Source: Isoetes taiwanensis
Lineage: Eukaryota > Streptophyta > Lycopodiopsida > Isoetales > Isoetaceae
DNA: 64,000 bases
Assembly: GCA_021234155.1 (NCBI GenBank)
Contig: JAJEKV010000374.1
Location: forward strand, 188,001-252,000
Direction: 5' to 3'
A program made the position numbers and the translations under genes. The notes beneath the pieces are model-generated. The model had not been told where the DNA came from, made no database searches, and worked only from the letters and a program-made list of their open reading frames with translations. Below are positions 25,002 to 36,653 of this stretch, piece after piece. Each line of letters starts with the position of its first letter. The first letter of the stretch is position 1.

Positions 25002-28000
25002 TTACCGGCAGAGAGTGGTTTCATCGTGAACGCCGTCATACTCATCGATTCCTTCTTCATCTCCACTACTAGGACCCTCTGTTGATTCGCCTGAAGAACT
25101 GGACGAAGTAGGCTCCTCAGTTTCTTCAGTGTCGTCCGAGCTGTCCTCGATTTGTTCCTTCAACAATGTAACTGTTGTGCTGCGAAGTTTATTATCAACC
25201 CTCAAAGTAAAGTCGTAGGCAAGGACAACTGTTTCATTCAAGTCGACATCATCCACGTGATTCTTGTTCATTGTTTTCCTTCCCTTCTTGACAGGAACGA
25301 CTTGAGGATCATATCTACCAGTATATGGATCTGTAGCCTTAGTGGCATACCAGTGAACCTTTACAACTGAAGGAAGGTTATCTTTGTAGGTAATATCTTT
25401 GACCCTTGCAATCCAGAAAGGACGCTCCTCATCGTCATCTGTTGAAGGGACTGCTATTAACATGTCCTTTTGTAAGTCTGCAGGGCAAAAGTATGCTAGT
25501 GGGTATCAAAAAAACGCGGCCCCAGCACTTAGATCAGCACCCTGGATGTACTATTCTATCATAGTATTCCACTTGTTATTAGTTGGAGTTGTTACATATT
25601 TCTATTGATTACCTAATTACCATGTGCTAGTACCAGTAACACCTTAAACAAGCTGCCATATGGGGTGCTATATGAGTGCTGTCAGCATGTGTCCGGACGC
25701 CTGCTTTTGATACCCACCAGCATACTTTTGCCCTGCAAGCTTTTCTGGAGTTTGACCGACTTTCCTTTTTACTGCTTTTCTCGCCCCTAAATACATTTGA
25801 CGGTCAGGTTCTTTGTTATTCACAGCCGGGGAGGCCCGACCGCGACTTTCTGTGGAATTTGAACAGGTTGTGACGGCCGACTACAAGGCCATCTAAAGGG
25901 AACCTCTAAGACAGTGCTCTTCAAGATCTTTGTTAAATCTGTCATGACCTCAAACCAGTCTTCCCACCAGCGTTTGTCTACGTCACTGAAGTACTTAAAT
26001 CCCAACCGTATGTTTTTGTCCATGTTGGCCAGCGAGACAAAGGGATCCTTTCCTAAATATGCCAAGCTCTACCAGCATAGCACAGTAAGCAAAGAATACC
26101 TGGTTTTTGTTCTCTCTGGTGGTATTGTCCACTGCATACATAAAGCTTAGGAGGTAGCTTTTCTGCCAAACAATATCTTGTTAAGAATTGTCACAAGAAA
26201 GGTTAGGATCACCATGAATGTTTGGGTAAGTCAAGTAAACTCTGCAGTCCACCACACCATTAAAAATCAGGGCGCCAACTAAATGCAACCTCAAAAAATC
26301 CGCTTCCGGTAACTCTTTAGGAACATTCACAAAGTGAGGCAGGTTTGTCTTTTTCTAGTCCATGCCATCAATCACAAATGACATATCATGTAATGGCTTC
26401 TCCAAGTGATTTTTTTTCGATGCTTCGCGAAGTTTCCTTCTCTCTAAAGCCCGAGCCTCTTTGTGCTCTTGGGAGCCGCAGCGAAATTTGATCTCGCGAA
26501 CAAAATGAGAAGCTTTGTCGGGCTTTTACTTAAACGACTCACAAAAACTGTGGTCCTATGCTTATGCGCGATAGACACAACACTTTGCTCGAAGTGGACA
26601 TGAAGACCAACCGGGTGCAAACCTTGTTTTTTGCCCATGCGCGCGATAGACAAAAACACTCTTCCCTATCGCCAAGATAGGCAAGATTGATTTTGACTAA
26701 GCGCATGATCGTGGAAAACATTGATTGTGCACGTGTAGGTAAACATGAACGTGGGTACTTACTTCTCTCCGCAGGAACCTTAGTCGAGATCTCTTCTCCT
26801 TCAAAAGAGAACAAAGTTGCGCAGACGAAAACCCGGTGCGGTCTCTTCGAATCCTAACGAGGTTAAATTTCTCGCTTCCACAACCGAAGGAAGTAGGAGT
26901 AAGAAATGAACTTCGTTCGAGCCCGGAAGAGATCTTTGTACAAGGAATAGACCTCTTTCTTGCAAAAAGCTATCCATTAGATGATAAACTGGACTGCGTT
27001 TGGCAACCTTTTCCCATTACCGCCAAAGAAATCCACAAGCCAAGCCTTTCGCTTCTAAACAGTACATGCCAATCTTTTTTTTGGGTGACAATAGGTCATC
27101 AATACGCGTGGATTCAAATCCAAGCGCTTCGCGACTCTAGCCATTCACGGCTACCTAAGGCATGTATGCTTTTGAAAGCTAGTTGACAAACAGTTTCCTC
27201 ATCATGTAGTAAGAAAAGTTGTCTCCGTCTTCTGGCCTGACGTTAATAGCCGTAAGCTTCCCCGGGTCACCCCTCGGTCATTGACGTAAAGCTATGCCTT
27301 GGCGTTCCTTATGGCGTAAAATGTGAAGGACGCAAAACATTTTTTTCGACAAAGAGTTAGCCTCCTTAAAGGCCTCAGGTATTTCAAGCCCATGAGCTTG
27401 TTCCGTAACACTGTACGAAAAACTTTTTTTAAAGGATCCCTTTTAAATCTCTTCGCGCTGTTGTAGGGATTCTTAAAAGCTAGATCTTGCAAAGGAGGGC
27501 TCTCTTGTGGTACTCTGCTTGTTATGACAGCTGGTGGTGTCTGAACCTCGACGTCACTTAATTCCGGTTGAGCGGTGGAGAATGACTGCGGGAAATAGTG
27601 TCCTTGATTTTCTTCTCAACGTGGAGATATCTTCCTCTTCAACCCTCTCTGCCCAGAGAAGGTCCCTTACCGTTGTGGAATCGCCAAAGCGTAACGCGAA
27701 ATATCCTCCAAGTGTTTGTTCGAGCTCCTTTAAAAGGAGAAGGTGTATCAAAAAAGAGAAGGACCTCCCATTTTGATTACTGCGATGAAAGAGATGGAGA
27801 ATATTTGCCTTGGTAGTTACAGGCGAAGGAGTTCTAAATTTACACGAGCGACGTATTATGTGAGTGGGTGAAGGAGTGACAAATGTGGAAGAGGGGCGGA
27901 TCAAATGTACAGGGGACGGAGACTCCTCCATTTCTTGCTGAGGATTCTTGCCACAGTTTGTAATGTACTGTGGAGGTGAGGGAGAGCAGAACTTACCACC

Positions 28001-28059
28001 GTAATTGAAACAAAAATGTCAGGTGGACTTCCAGGCGAACATGGATCACTGTCTGACAT
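25002..28059 (-). pseudogene. DUF7869-type transposon protein, element A copy
   Basis: Exon 1 (28059-27997) encodes an acidic start, MSDSDPCSPGSPPD, and ends at a GTAAGT donor. Exon 2 starts at 27937 after a CAG acceptor, in frame, with a Pro/Ser-rich stretch. The core (about 26.0-26.5 kb) has SFVIDGMD, with an in-frame TAG directly after it, then TNLPHF, NTTRENKNQ and LVELGIFRK, in the order seen in proteins classed as DUF7869. The GHTHD block seen in element B is missing and may be deleted. The last intact frame (25463-25002) is a module with PFWIARV, VKVHWY and GRYDP followed by a Ser/Glu/Asp-rich tail. DUF7869 proteins are widespread in repeats of eukaryotes; their biochemical role is unknown to me. 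Broken by several stops and frameshifts. Confidence 0.7.
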
Positions 28060-28194
28060 GTTTGCTGCAAGACAAAAGCAGCTTGTGTAAGACTTACTTG
28101 TACAGAATAAAAACTTCGGCACACGGTTGCTAACAAGCAAGTCCACCGACAATCCACTAAGCAATCCCATACATTCCACTTAACAAATCCTAAA

Positions 28195-29125
28195 CGCATG
28201 GGATTAGCAAACAAATACTATGCACGATAGGTTCAAGAAATAAACATAAGTCTATTTCGGGGTTGCCTATGCACGCATAGATGGCCTAAACAAATCCTAA
28301 GCACGCATGGGATTAGAAACAAATACTATGCACGATAGGTTCAAGAATAAACATAAGTCTACTCGATTTGCCTATGCGCCAAGATAGACGGCACTAGTAC
28401 TATAAGCAACCCCATGGGAAAAATATACGGTCCCATGTATCTTTCCATACCTAAAACCGCAACTACTTAATCTGAGTATAAATAGGCCGACCGGGCGGAT
28501 CATTTCTCACATAGATACCTTTGCTTCTAGGGGCTACGGCGCCTCCTTTGTTCTTTGCTCCTTGCTCTCTCGAAGTTCTCTTCTCCCAAGTTTGCGAACA
28601 TCTCCATACAACTCAGATAGCACTCGCTGAAATGGCAAGTTCAAGGTAACGATTTTCCTGCCTCTAATGTAGTTATGGTGATTTTTTAGAATTAGTTTGT
28701 TGCATCTTTTAGATGTTGTTAGCTTGTGTGGAAAATAAAAAATAGGTTAGTTGCACTACTTTTTTAGATATTTGTTCGTATATTTTGTATTTTAGGCAAA
28801 TATGTAGGTAGTTGCTAGTGTTGTGTCTATGCGGCGCATAGACACAATGGTTCTACTCCATGCGCGCATAGACACAACACTAGTTTTTGTCCATGCACGC
28901 ATGGAGTAGAAGCTATTGTGTATGCGCCAAGATAGACACAATTTTTTTGTCCTTGCACGCAGAGACAAAAACTTAAGGTGTCTATGCTCGCATAGATGCC
29001 CTAGGTTTTTGTCTATGTGATGCACAGACAAAAACCATTTATCTATGCACGCATAGACACAATAGGTATTTTGTCTACTTGTCATTAGACAACAACCTAG
29101 TGTGTCTATGCGCGCATAGGTTTAT
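28195..29125. repeat. Palindrome cluster of element A (CTATGCGCGCATAG family)
   Basis: More than ten variants of a CpG-centred palindrome lie between the two genes and in intron 1 of the ParB/methylase gene. A perfect 14-bp copy, CTATGCGCGCATAG, is at 29106-29119. Others have altered centres (GCACGC, GCGCCAAG, GCGGCGC). The arms often extend to GTCTATG...CATAGAC. Elsewhere in element A the family occurs at 24711, about 26556 and 26637, 29636, 34168-34210, 34689-34890, 36171 and 36295. It was not seen outside element A. Confidence 0.85.
28477..28485 (+). promoter_or_regulatory. TATA box of the ParB/methylase-type gene, element A
   Basis: TATAAATAG lies 147 bases upstream of the proposed ATG at 28632, a normal plant distance for a short 5'UTR. 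It sits between the two divergent genes of element A, whose start codons are about 570 bp apart. Confidence 0.55.
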
Positions 29126-31049
29126 TATGTTTTTGTTTTCACTCTTTACTTAGTCTCAGTTTGTTTTTGTAGCATTCTTTATTTTTTCTGACCCTGTTGT
29201 ACTTTTATTTTTCGTAGGAAGAAACCCAAAGGCGAAAAGCCTTCTCGGGATGTGCGTGTTCTGAAGCTCCCCTACCTTTACCATCGCAAACGTGGACCCG
29301 AATGATGACGGTTCTCTCTTCAGAGGGAACCGTCAATGGTTAATCATTAGAGGTGGTGAATATCCCCAGACACGCACTATGTGTATCTCAGACATTGCCA
29401 CCAAATCTTCCTTTGCCAAAGTCGGGTTGACCGGATCGATTTTAAGAAGTGTGGCGTAATCATCAAATTCAACTTTTCGCATGGCTACAATAACGATCAC
29501 CACCACCGTGAAGGGAGAAGACACCACGCACTTAGTTGACCCGATGTTTTTAGACCGAAAGTATGTCCGCGAATGAGAACGCCCAAGAATTCATACTGTG
29601 CTTGTTTCAAGCAAGAAAAGGTAAGTACTTTTGTTTGTCTATGCGCCGCATAGGGTTTTTCTAACTTTTTTGGTGATCTTGTGGAAACACTAAACCCCGA
29701 TGCTTAAGTGCAAGGATCCACTCTTTGAACCCAAAGGCTGTGGGTGAAGCGTAAAATGGAGAGCCGAGGTAGAGCCGAGGTAGATCCGGATGTAGAGCAA
29801 GGGGTAGAGCCAGAGGGAGATGAACAAATGGATAAAGAGGTGGAAATTGACGGAGAGTTCGGAGGAGGAAGAACTGGTTTTGCCAAAAAGAAGAAAAAAA
29901 CGGCCATCTGTTTGGACTGGTGGAAAGCAAGCCTTGTGACCGGAACAGGGCCTGAATTCAAAGTCAAGGGGAAGTCAAGAAGTCGTAAAAGGGGAGTCTT
30001 CGGTGTAACTTGCCCCAAGGACAAAGACCTAAGATAGCCTCAAAGGGCAAGGACGAGGCCTCCAAAATGGTGGAGGACATTGAGAAGAGGTGCCGGGTGC
30101 CCGGCATTATGCATTTCTGATTGATAGAGTGAAGTTGTGCCCAAAGGATCCTCGTGGTAAATGTGTCGTTGCAGGTGTAAGAAAGATTTATCCCAACCAC
30201 CGGGCGGCCTTAAAAGAGAGAATCAGGGCCAGGCCGAATGCAATTGTGTCCCCACACATAGTGATTGTCGACCCTAAGTACTGTAAAACCTTGGAATAAT
30301 TTAAGAAAGAAGAGGCTGACAATTACATGTACATTGTGATTGGTGGAACACACACATTTAAGGCAAAAAGGCAGAATTGGAAAGAACTCAAGCAAGCAAT
30401 CTTCTCATCTCTCTACGCTGTCGTCTACGTTGGTGTAACTGACGCTGAAGCAAAACTGCTTGCTATGAGCCACAACGTAGACAACGACTACAGGTTGAGC
30501 ATGAGCTTGTCAGATAAAATTAAATTTATGCATAGAGAATATGATAATTACTAGTAATGGTGCCCAGCGTTGCTGGGCATAAGTTGAGAGTCATTTGTAA
30601 ACCTAAGAAGGAAGAAGGTTGCGGAGCTATAGGCAGTTCTTCATCATTACAATACCCAGGAAGGAGGAAGATTGGAGAGCATAAGCGGTTGTTCATGTGC
30701 TGAGATGCTGTCATGAGAAAGCAACACTATAGATGTTAGTGTATGTCTTATTGGCCAATTTTTTGGCAGCTTGAAAGAATGCAATTGAATAGAATGGTAC
30801 GCACAATAAATGAAGAATAACAATGGCAAAATTTTTATTGTGGCAAGAAGTCCCAAAGATAAAGACAACTTCAACCTCAGCTCACTCTTTGTTCAAATAA
30901 CATTTTTAAGATCGCATTTTCTTCCTCTAGGGCATAAAAACATAGTGAGGTGATTGCAAAGCTCATGTAAAAGAAAAGTTGTTATGTTTGTTGTGCAATG
31001 GATTTTGCTGTTCTATGTGTTTTTTTGTTGACATGAAGCTGTGTTGAAG

Positions 31050-31207
31050 GGGTATTAAAGTTGCCTATGAAATATTCATGTATATGCCCTTTTATTTTAT
31101 GGTGCATCCTTGCTCTATTGGTAGAGTTGTATTAAAGTTGCCTATGAAATATTCATATATATGCCCTTTTGTTTCATGGTGCATCCTTGCTCTATTGTTA
31201 GAGTCTG
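31050..31207 (+). repeat. About 80-bp tandem duplication inside the Helitron
   Basis: GTATTAAAGTTGCCTATGAA and GGTGCATCCTTGCTCTATTG each occur twice, about 80 bp apart. Confidence 0.8.
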
Positions 31208-32876
31208 CCCATCTAAAAATATAGAAATGTGGGTCCTATAATTGTTGGAAACCTCTAAATGGATTTCATGTACATGTATGGAGTATTTTGTAATATGTTA
31301 ATTAGAAGTTAAATTTGCTAAGCTTGATGGACATGTGGTGTGGAACTTGTAAATGATAAGCCAATGATAAGAAAAGAGAACATTAATAATGCAAAAGTAC
31401 TCGGAGAACAATTTATAGTACTGTAAAAGAGGCAATTTCGTCCTCTAGGAATGCTTCCATGTAGTGCCAAATAGAAAGCTCATGCATCAAAAGCTCTAAT
31501 ATAACTTACTACTTGAGTGAAACATCTTTGAGACAAACTGCACTGTAGGACCTGATATTCTTCCGTAAATTGCAAAGTTAGTTCCTGGAAAGGAAAAATA
31601 GAGTATGTATTTGAACAAAAGAGGGACCATTGCTAAAACGTCTTAAGGTCTCTGCAGAGGACTGCAATGCTACGGGTTTTGCAGTTCTTTTAGAAGCTCT
31701 TACTACCAAGGTAGAAATCTCCATTTCTTCTACCATGCATTAGCTGCTTAAATTGTTCATTTCGCCTATCAATCGCAATCGATTCTCTGCTTGCATAAAG
31801 AAATCAAAGAGGAAATACGATATGCAAATAGATTTCTTGGCATAGTCATTGGTAGTACACTCAATTGTTATTGTTTGTCCACATAACAAAGGATTGACCA
31901 TCATTCATTATATCATACATATTACAACATATTACCTCATTTGTTACTGCTTAGCTCAGCTTTTCAAACTGCAGCAAATGCTAAGCTGTTGTGAAGATTT
32001 ATTGTCCTCTCATATCATTGGTAGACAATGCTGGTTCTATCTTCTCCAATTTGTAGCAATAATCGAAATTTCGATAAAGTGGAAGCACGACCATAATTAT
32101 TTCCATGGCTTCTTTACCATTGACAAATGATGCTAACCTAGCTCTAGATGTGGGCCGCAGGGGCATAGGGGTTGCATCTCTGGATTTCTCTCATCAGCCT
32201 TCTTCAAAAATTCACGTGGCAACCAAGTAATTGTGGTGCCAATGCAAGGGAAGAAAGAGCAGATAGAACCATACATTTTCTTTCTCATGCCAATAGCTTA
32301 GACAAAAAAATTCCAAGAATGGGCACACATTGCGCTTAAACTTCTATATATATTGACCCTGAAAGAGAGATTCAAAATTTGAGGCATGCTGGACACAAAA
32401 CCTGGTTTATTGCAGTGCTAAGAGAAACATGTTTATCTCGTGTTCAGTTTGGAACTACTTATAACAAATCATCACTTTCGTTCTCCAAATCTGCAAGGTA
32501 GTACACTCATTGTTATTGTTTGTCCACATAATAATAATTGATTTTGAATCTGCTAAATTAAAATAAATCATAAGAGAATGAAATAAACTGCAATACAGAA
32601 TCGAGCCACAAAGCAACACACTTTACTGGCAAATCGTTGACAATGTCAAAGCACATATTTTTCTTTAACCATGTTCTACAAAATGAGGTCTATTTCAACT
32701 TCTTTGCTCTGACCACATCGTTCCATGTTTGTATTTTTATTATGCTTGCATTCGAGAGTGTCTTTCACCAGTAGATTGTTAATCGCTATACCTTGCTATA
32801 TCTTAATATTTATTCGTTAAGATAGTGTGCATGCATCTGACATGGTTCCAGAAAAACGGTAAGGTCTACATCTTAC

Positions 32877-33330
32877 CTGCTGCAATCCTCCACGATCAGT
32901 AACACTTCGATAAAGGAGATACAGGTCTAACTGTTTCCCCCCGATCCTTGGAATATCGCGACACCATGCAAAACATAAAAACATGCCAAAAAGTGATGTG
33001 AACAGTAAGATTTGAACAGTAATTGTATAGATTGGTTTGCATGCACTCACGTAAACTTTCCCCACAGAGAAGCATGGAATTTGATCAAGGTATCTCTAAT
33101 GGGCCTTGCATGCTTCAAAAAGTCGACCTGATGGGTGCCATTGTCAAAGCTGCGATCAGGAGTCTTTTCTGCAGACTTCTGCACAGATTTCTCAGCAGGG
33201 GGCTCTGAGAAAACCCATACACCAGAGCAATCATAGCACCAGCCTGCTTATGAAAACCCATTGGTTGATCAATCCTTCCCATTTAGAGGCGGTTAAAACC
33301 AAGCCAAGCCACCAGAATAGGCAGTTCAAG
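32877..33330 (-). pseudogene. Captured ARID (BRIGHT) DNA-binding domain fragment
   Basis: On the minus strand the first exon encodes a segment ending IRDTLIKFHASLWGKF, stopping at a GTGAGT donor after 33051. The next exon (about 32964-32877) continues with IPRIGGKQLDLYLLYRSVT and DRGGLQQ, ending at GTAAGA. Together these match helices of the ARID fold: a W/D-TL-FH start, then P-I-GGK-LDL--LY--VT-RGG. The best-known plant genes with this pattern are the ARID-HMG proteins. The acceptor of the second exon reads CAT instead of CAG, so it is probably not functional. It lies entirely within the Helitron, so it was carried in by gene capture. Confidence 0.65.
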
Positions 33331-36300
33331 GCAAGCCTAGGTAGTTCAAGGCAACATTAAGAGATTAAGAACTTACTTCAAAATTTCGACCTCAGATTCG
33401 CTCACGCATTAAGGCATGAATTCAGCTCTATGAATTCAGATATGAATCATTCAGAGTATGTGAAGCCGAATCTGAAGAAACGGATGGTGCCTGAAAGACA
33501 TGAATGAAGCTAAAAATTAAACACAGAAGCTTCAAGAAGTACTGCCTTCTTACCTTGAATGCTGAACTGTGCAAATCGTGGCCTGGCATGGCAGAAGAGT
33601 CACCTAACTGGCCGAAAGAGGTCTGGAGGCCATCTTGGTTGATGAAAGATCACTCCAGTTCGTGGAAGTGGCTATGCGAAACATAAGGTCGCGAAGCTTT
33701 GCCGCTAAATCTAAACCCTAAAACAGACATGTAATAAAACCCTTTGAATTGAGTAGATAAGATAGCAGATCCCTCCGAGTTACTTGCCTCGGATGCAAAA
33801 TCCGAAGGCAAGCCGATGCCCTAACCCATCAGTTCTCTACCACAAAAACTGAACTTTAGCTCTAGACCGTCTGATCAATCTAGCCTTTGATTTGAGCCGT
33901 CCGATCTAGGGCGAGATTCAAGACAGACATACACTATAATTTTATTATATAGGATAGGGCAGAGAACCCCGGAAAGAAAGACATAAAGGATGATCCGTGA
34001 CGCTTTATCTCGCTTTAAAGGAGCAATGTGCAATTGAGTGCCGTTTGACTTACGATCAAAAAGATGCCAGGACTTCATTGATTAGATAACGATAACTGTT
34101 TCAGCTAGCCTTCGTGCACGGCCGGTAAGTTTCCCTAGTTGTTGTGTTTGAATCTCACCTTACTCCATGCGCGATAGACACTCAATCTTTTTGTGTGTGC
34201 ACCACGCATTTGGGATCCGGCAGGAGAAAATTTTGATATGTATGCGACCGGTACCTTGAAGACAAAGGGGAAGAAGCCCGAGACAAAAAGAAAAAGGGGA
34301 GAGCCTCCAAACAAAAGGATATGAGTGTGATGCCTTGGAGGGAAATGCAGGCCTCAAAAACATAGACAAAGTTTGCGAGGTTCGCAAAAAGTTGTCGACT
34401 GGGCGCTTCACCTTTAGAAGAAATGCAAAGACGAAGTTTAAACAGTAAGTACTCATCACTCGGCCAGAGGTTTTGTCATGTAATCGACATCAATTTCTGC
34501 AGCCAAAAGATTGTGCTACGCGGTCGTGTCAAGAACAACTAATGCTCCATTTAAATTGCGACACTTGGGAAAAAAAGTTCAGAGCTGTAATACCCTATTT
34601 CCTCGTCCGATGAGAAGATAAAACAATTTGCCTCAAATTTTACTAACGGGTAAGTATTTGCTTGCTTTTTATCTTGCATCTTACCATTTGTCTATGCGCC
34701 GCGATAGATAAAGTCGAAGTCTTTGCTATGCACGATAGCAAAGATTTAGTTTTGTCCATGCCGCGATAGACAAAGTAAAGTAAAACCTCAGCCTTTGTCT
34801 ATGCGCCAAGATGGACAAAACTAAATCTTTGTTGTGCGTGCGGCACAAAGAAACTTGATGTCGCTTTGCCATGCACGCATGGAGTTGCAAAGGTACTCAC
34901 TTTCTTTTTATCTTGCAGAGAAAAAAGACCCGGTACCACCAGGTTTCTTGACTTTGGTGAAGCAAGCAAAAGATGAAAGAGCCAAGTTGAAAAGGGTACA
35001 AGAGGCCGACATCGGACCATTGTAACGGGTGCTTTTGAGAATTTTGATGAATTTGGCCACCACCGCCTCTACCAAGTCTACTGTGGGATTGTGTGAAGAT
35101 AGACAGAGTGTTGAAACCTGGTGACTACTCCTTGATCATTGCCGACATACCCTACGGGTTTAAGTTGCCCGACAAATGAGGTGACGACGCCTTTTGGCAC
35201 GCGCAGAGTTTGACTCTTTGTCAAACTACGGTAAAGCTAAACACAAAGACCTTTTGTGGAGGATCGTTGTCTTTCACTCCACCAACCAAGCCGGCTTGGT
35301 TCAAGCAACGCCAAGGAACACCGCAATGCCGGATTCGAGCCCCGCGATATGGTAAGTCCGTGATTTTTAAACTTGGTGTCCTCAGAATTGTCTCGACTTC
35401 TTTCATTTGTTTTTTGTGGTGAAGACCAACATCCGCGGGCCATGGTGGGGGTGCTAGACTTATAAACGATTTGAACAGATTCACATCGGTTACCACAAAG
35501 ACACTAGGCAACGTGACCTTACAACACTACAACACACGTGGAATGGACTACCGAAATGTCTTCCACCTCCCCCGCAGCTATTATAAGTTGACCCACCCAC
35601 CACTGTGGTCGATTGTCAACCCGCACTGTAAGCCCCAGCCAGCCTAATCAATGTGCTTCGAAATGTTTTCACAACTGTGAGACCGGGTTGTGGATGCATT
35701 TTCGGCTCGCACGACCATTTCATGTGCTTTGAGGAAGGGTCAGAATCGTGTTGCCGGAGTATGATTCTCGATAGTGTTGTTTTCATTAAGTCCGTGATAT
35801 GTTCTTTAATGAACTTGCCTGATGAGAAACAAGAAGTGGGTGTGAAGGACGGGTGGCGATCAAGCAGAATAAGCGCTCAGAGCCACGATGCCTCAGATCG
35901 TGCAACACCGATCACCAAGCGAGTATGTTGAGTTGATGCCTGGTAGATAAAGAACCCGAGGTGGAAAACAACCTAAGAGGAAGAGGAAGAGGAGGAAGAA
36001 ATGGATCCGAACATCCGGTGAAGAACACAATGTTTCGATGATGAACCCCTTAATGATAAGGAGGTCCCCATGACATTTAAAATTGTGTGTCCGATTATAA
36101 ACCGAAAAAAAATAACATTTATTTTTAAATATTGACTTTGAAAAGAAATCGTCTGTTAGTGGGGAGCATGTCTATGCGCAAGATAGACATGCCTTTCTTC
36201 TTTAAACTACACTTTGGATGAAAACGCCTTTGTATCATTATTTGCACTTAAATGATGACTTTTTAAAATGTGGCTTGTTTAAATAGGTGCATGTCTATGC

Positions 36301-36621
36301 GCGCAAGATAGACATTCTTATCTATTTTACATCATATTTTGGCCTTGTATTTTTTTTGCGTTTTTCTTTGATGCTTCTAACCTTCTTTTAGTATTGTGTT
36401 TGTGTGTAACGCGCCAGGTCAAGTGCAAAAGCGTTTAAAATACTACCAAAAACAACCTCCTTTTAATTATAAATGTTGTACTTTGTTTGTTTGTTCTAAA
36501 AAATGCACTTTTTTTAAGGTCAAAGGACCGTTTATCTAAATGTTTTCTTAAGATATGCCAAAAGTACCAAATTTTGGGGTTTTTTGAAAAAGGAATCTTT
36601 TTTGGACGCAATCGCACTACA

Positions 36622-36653
36622 GGTCATTAGTGCGATTGATCCGTCACCTTGTT
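36622..36653 (-). repeat. Element A terminal inverted repeat, right, with hairpin
   Basis: The outer 18 bases match the left terminus exactly. Just inside, CAATCGCACTA and TAGTGCGATTG can pair around an 8-base loop (minus strand), forming an 11-bp hairpin. Element B also has a hairpin at its left end. Confidence 0.8.

Larger units (their letters stand above)
30551..33954 (-). mobile_element. Helitron (3.4 kb) inserted in the ParB-like exon, carrying an ARID fragment
   Basis: On the minus strand the element starts TCCTATATAATAAAAT after an A (33955) and ends with the hairpin GCCCAGC/GCTGGGC followed by CTAG at 30551 and a T. Both ends match the Helitron at 3515-5975 over about 30 bases at the 5' end and the whole 3' hairpin. 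Removing it restores the reading frame across the site: DNY before, RAENPGKK after. The interior holds exons of an ARID-type gene (32877 to about 33330, minus) and an 80-bp tandem duplication at about 31050-31207. No Rep/helicase recognised. Confidence 0.85.
28632..36045 (+). pseudogene. ParB/Srx-like domain plus N4/N6 DNA methyltransferase-like protein, element A copy
   Basis: A 14-base first coding exon (MASS, ends 28645 at a GTAACG donor) joins exon 2 at 29218 to give MASSRKKPKGEKPSRDV, a basic start. A charged linker follows (29750-30030). The ParB/Srx-like part (30090-30554) contains YIVIGGTHTFKAKRQ and TDAEAKLLAMSHNVDNDYR. This fits the ParB pattern of a GxHR-like loop, here GTHT, then an acidic-EA-LLA--N helix. 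The frame resumes after the Helitron at 33955. Downstream, LIIADIPYGFKL (35129-35164) is a methyltransferase motif IV (D-x-PY), and DRVVDAFS...TT (35681-35720) is motif I (F-x-G-x-G-TT, Gly residues lost). Motif IV before motif I is the beta-class order. At least four introns; many stops. Confidence 0.65.

Noticed and set aside
29750-35930. Bacterial contamination as the source of the ParB/methylase sequences
   Set aside because: The coding pieces are split by GT-AG introns, interrupted by a plant Helitron and repeated as a diverged copy at 45.9-49.1 kb, so they are resident plant DNA.
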